Origin: Arcobacteraceae bacterium
GTDB taxonomy: Bacteria; Campylobacterota; Campylobacteria; Campylobacterales; Arcobacteraceae
DNA length: 64,000 nucleotides
Direction: 5' to 3'
Assembly (NCBI GenBank): GCA_023229945.1
Contig: JALNYH010000001.1
Span: 124,001 to 188,000 of the forward strand
Position numbers and translations under genes: made by a program. This document shows positions 62,896 to 64,000 of this stretch, one piece after another. The number at the start of each line of letters is the position of its first letter. Position 1 is the first letter of the stretch. The notes under the pieces were generated by a model. It was not told the DNA's origin, ran no database searches, and saw only the letters and a program-made list of their open reading frames with translations.

Positions 62896-64000
62896 ATGGA
62901 ATTTAAAATAGACAAAATTGATCAAAATGCAAGAGCATGTACCATCAAAACAGCCCATTCTACTATTCAAACACCTGTATTTATGCCAGTTGGAACTGTT
63001 GGATGTGTAAAAGCACTAGATGCAAATGATATGCTTAGTCTTGGAGCCCAGATAATCCTTGGTAACACTTATCATCTATACCTTCGTCCAGGTGATGAGC
63101 TAGTCAAAAACTTTGGAGGACTTCATGGATTTAGTAAATTTCCCAAAAGTTTCCTCACTGATAGCGGAGGATTTCAAGCATTTAGTCTAAGCGATATAAG
63201 CAAAGCAGACAAAAACGGAATAATGTTCAAAAGCCATATTGATGGAAGCAAACATTACTTCACTCCACAAAAAGTTCTTGATATTCAATACAATCTCAAC
63301 AGCGATATTATGATGATTTTAGATGATTTGGTAGCATTACCAAACACAAGAGAAAGAATCAAACTAAGTATTGATAGAACGACACAGTGGGCAAAAGAAG
63401 CAATAGAGTACCATAAATCGCAACAAAGCAAAGGGATAGGACTAAATCAAAATATTTTTGCTATTATCCAAGGTGGAATTGATAGGGAATTCAGAAAAAT
63501 GTCAGCTGAAGCTCTTTGTGAGATGGAAGACTATGATGGATTTGCCATAGGGGGACTTAGTGTTGGTGAGCTAAATAATGAAATGTACGATACAGTAGAG
63601 TGGACAACTTCATTTATGCCTACACACAAACCAAGATATCTTATGGGAGTAGGGACTCCAACAGACTTGATAGAAAATATCCATAGAGGTGTAGATATGT
63701 TTGACTGTGTTATGCCTACACGAAATGCAAGAAATGGTACACTTTTTACCACTTTTGGAAAAGTAAATATCAAATCAGCAAAATACAAAGATGATATGAC
63801 TCCAATAGATGAGAAATGTAATTGTTACACATGTCAAAACTATTCAAGAGGTTATCTAAACCATCTATTCCGTTCTCGTGAGATTACATATTTTAGACTA
63901 GCAACAATACATAATCTATATTACTATTTAAATTTGATGAAAGATGCAAGAAATGCAATACTAGAAGGTCGTTGGCTTGAATTTAGAGCTGAGTTTTATG
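62896..64000 (+). CDS. tgt: tRNA-guanine transglycosylase (Tgt), cut by window edge
   Basis: The frame is open from the ATG at 62896 to the right edge, 368 codons, close to the full length of about 370. It exchanges guanine-34 for preQ1 in GUN-anticodon tRNAs. Landmarks are D89 in LTDSGGFQ, QGGIDREFR, GGLSVGE, the nucleophile region FDCVMPTR and the zinc ligands CNCYTC with the later His. The usual DEC near residue 143 reads DDLVALP. It is divergent from the TrkA-like gene with a 37-base gap. Confidence 0.95.
   Translation, partial: MEFKIDKIDQNARACTIKTAHSTIQTPVFMPVGTVGCVKALDANDMLSLGAQIILGNTYHLYLRPGDELVKNFGGLHGFSKFPKSFLTDSGGFQAFSLSDISKADKNGIMFKSHIDGSKHYFTPQKVLDIQYNLNSDIMMILDDLVALPNTRERIKLSIDRTTQWAKEAIEYHKSQQSKGIGLNQNIFAIIQGGIDREFRKMSAEALCEMEDYDGFAIGGLSVGELNNEMYDTVEWTTSFMPTHKPRYLMGVGTPTDLIENIHRGVDMFDCVMPTRNARNGTLFTTFGKVNIKSAKYKDDMTPIDEKCNCYTCQNYSRGYLNHLFRSREITYFRLATIHNLYYYLNLMKDARNAILEGRWLEFRAEFY

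Noticed and set aside
1..64000. tRNA or rRNA genes
   Set aside because: Intergenic regions were read for the TTC-loop and acceptor patterns and for rRNA signatures; none was seen, though a manual scan can miss a tRNA.

Overview
The window is AT-rich (about 30% GC by eye) and reads as the chromosome of a Campylobacterota (epsilonproteobacterial) species, perhaps near Arcobacteraceae or Sulfurimonadaceae. Pointers are a short HrcA encoded with grpE and dnaK, FliW, a futalosine-pathway menaquinone enzyme (MqnD-like), an HQWRQPL-type histidine kinase, MCPs ending in EWESF/EWEAF, a TrkA-like NAD-binding protein, and a cytochrome c553-type protein. The species is not claimed. No tRNA, rRNA, CRISPR array, integrase or intact transposase was seen.

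Layout. 1-3112: four orphan genes of unknown function, the first cut by the window edge. 3113-4101: a repeat-rich scar with a double-hairpin element, inverted repeats, a coding relic and a RhuM-family gene truncated at its 3' end. 4531-6218: a minus-strand operon of a zinc-ribbon protein, a small acidic protein, a membrane-anchored transglutaminase-like protein and a cysteine-rich small-domain protein. 6.3-19.8 kb: signalling and surface genes (GGDEF-EAL protein, TonB receptor with a small membrane protein and a strong-SD small ORF, dual-Cache diguanylate cyclase, methyltransferase, two tandem chemoreceptors). 19.9-29.6 kb: XRE regulator, purT, three tandem FlgO-like lipoproteins, fliW, murB, mqnD, the CIRCE-controlled hrcA-grpE-dnaK stress operon, and a deaminase. 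29.7-39.6 kb: AsmA/DUF748-like protein, then a minus-strand cluster dnaE-surE-small protein-mltA-dedA-membrane protein. 39.7-51.5 kb: a second signalling block (GGDEF-EAL protein with a degenerate GGDEF, PBP plus histidine kinase, Cache-PAS-GGDEF cyclase, CxxCH chemoreceptor followed by a CowN-like gene), with an ankyrin protein and a radical SAM gene lacking a normal start codon. 51.6-64 kb: thiS, a formate-dehydrogenase-like molybdoenzyme, yraN, bioF-like, cytochrome c, tautomerase, orphan ABC ATPase, hemH, amrA, then minus-strand murC, dapC-like and TrkA-like genes, and tgt running off the right edge.

Together these suggest a motile, c-di-GMP-rich bacterium with respiratory menaquinone metabolism. 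The CowN-like gene hints at nitrogen fixation, although no nif genes lie here.

The most unusual material is non-coding. A family of double-hairpin elements has constant flanks but locus-specific, self-complementary stems, and one half-element sits in frame inside a chemoreceptor gene. There is also a second palindrome family, a long inverted repeat between grpE and dnaK, and several intergenic regions built from degenerate short repeats, mostly with a seven-base period, often arranged as inverted arms.
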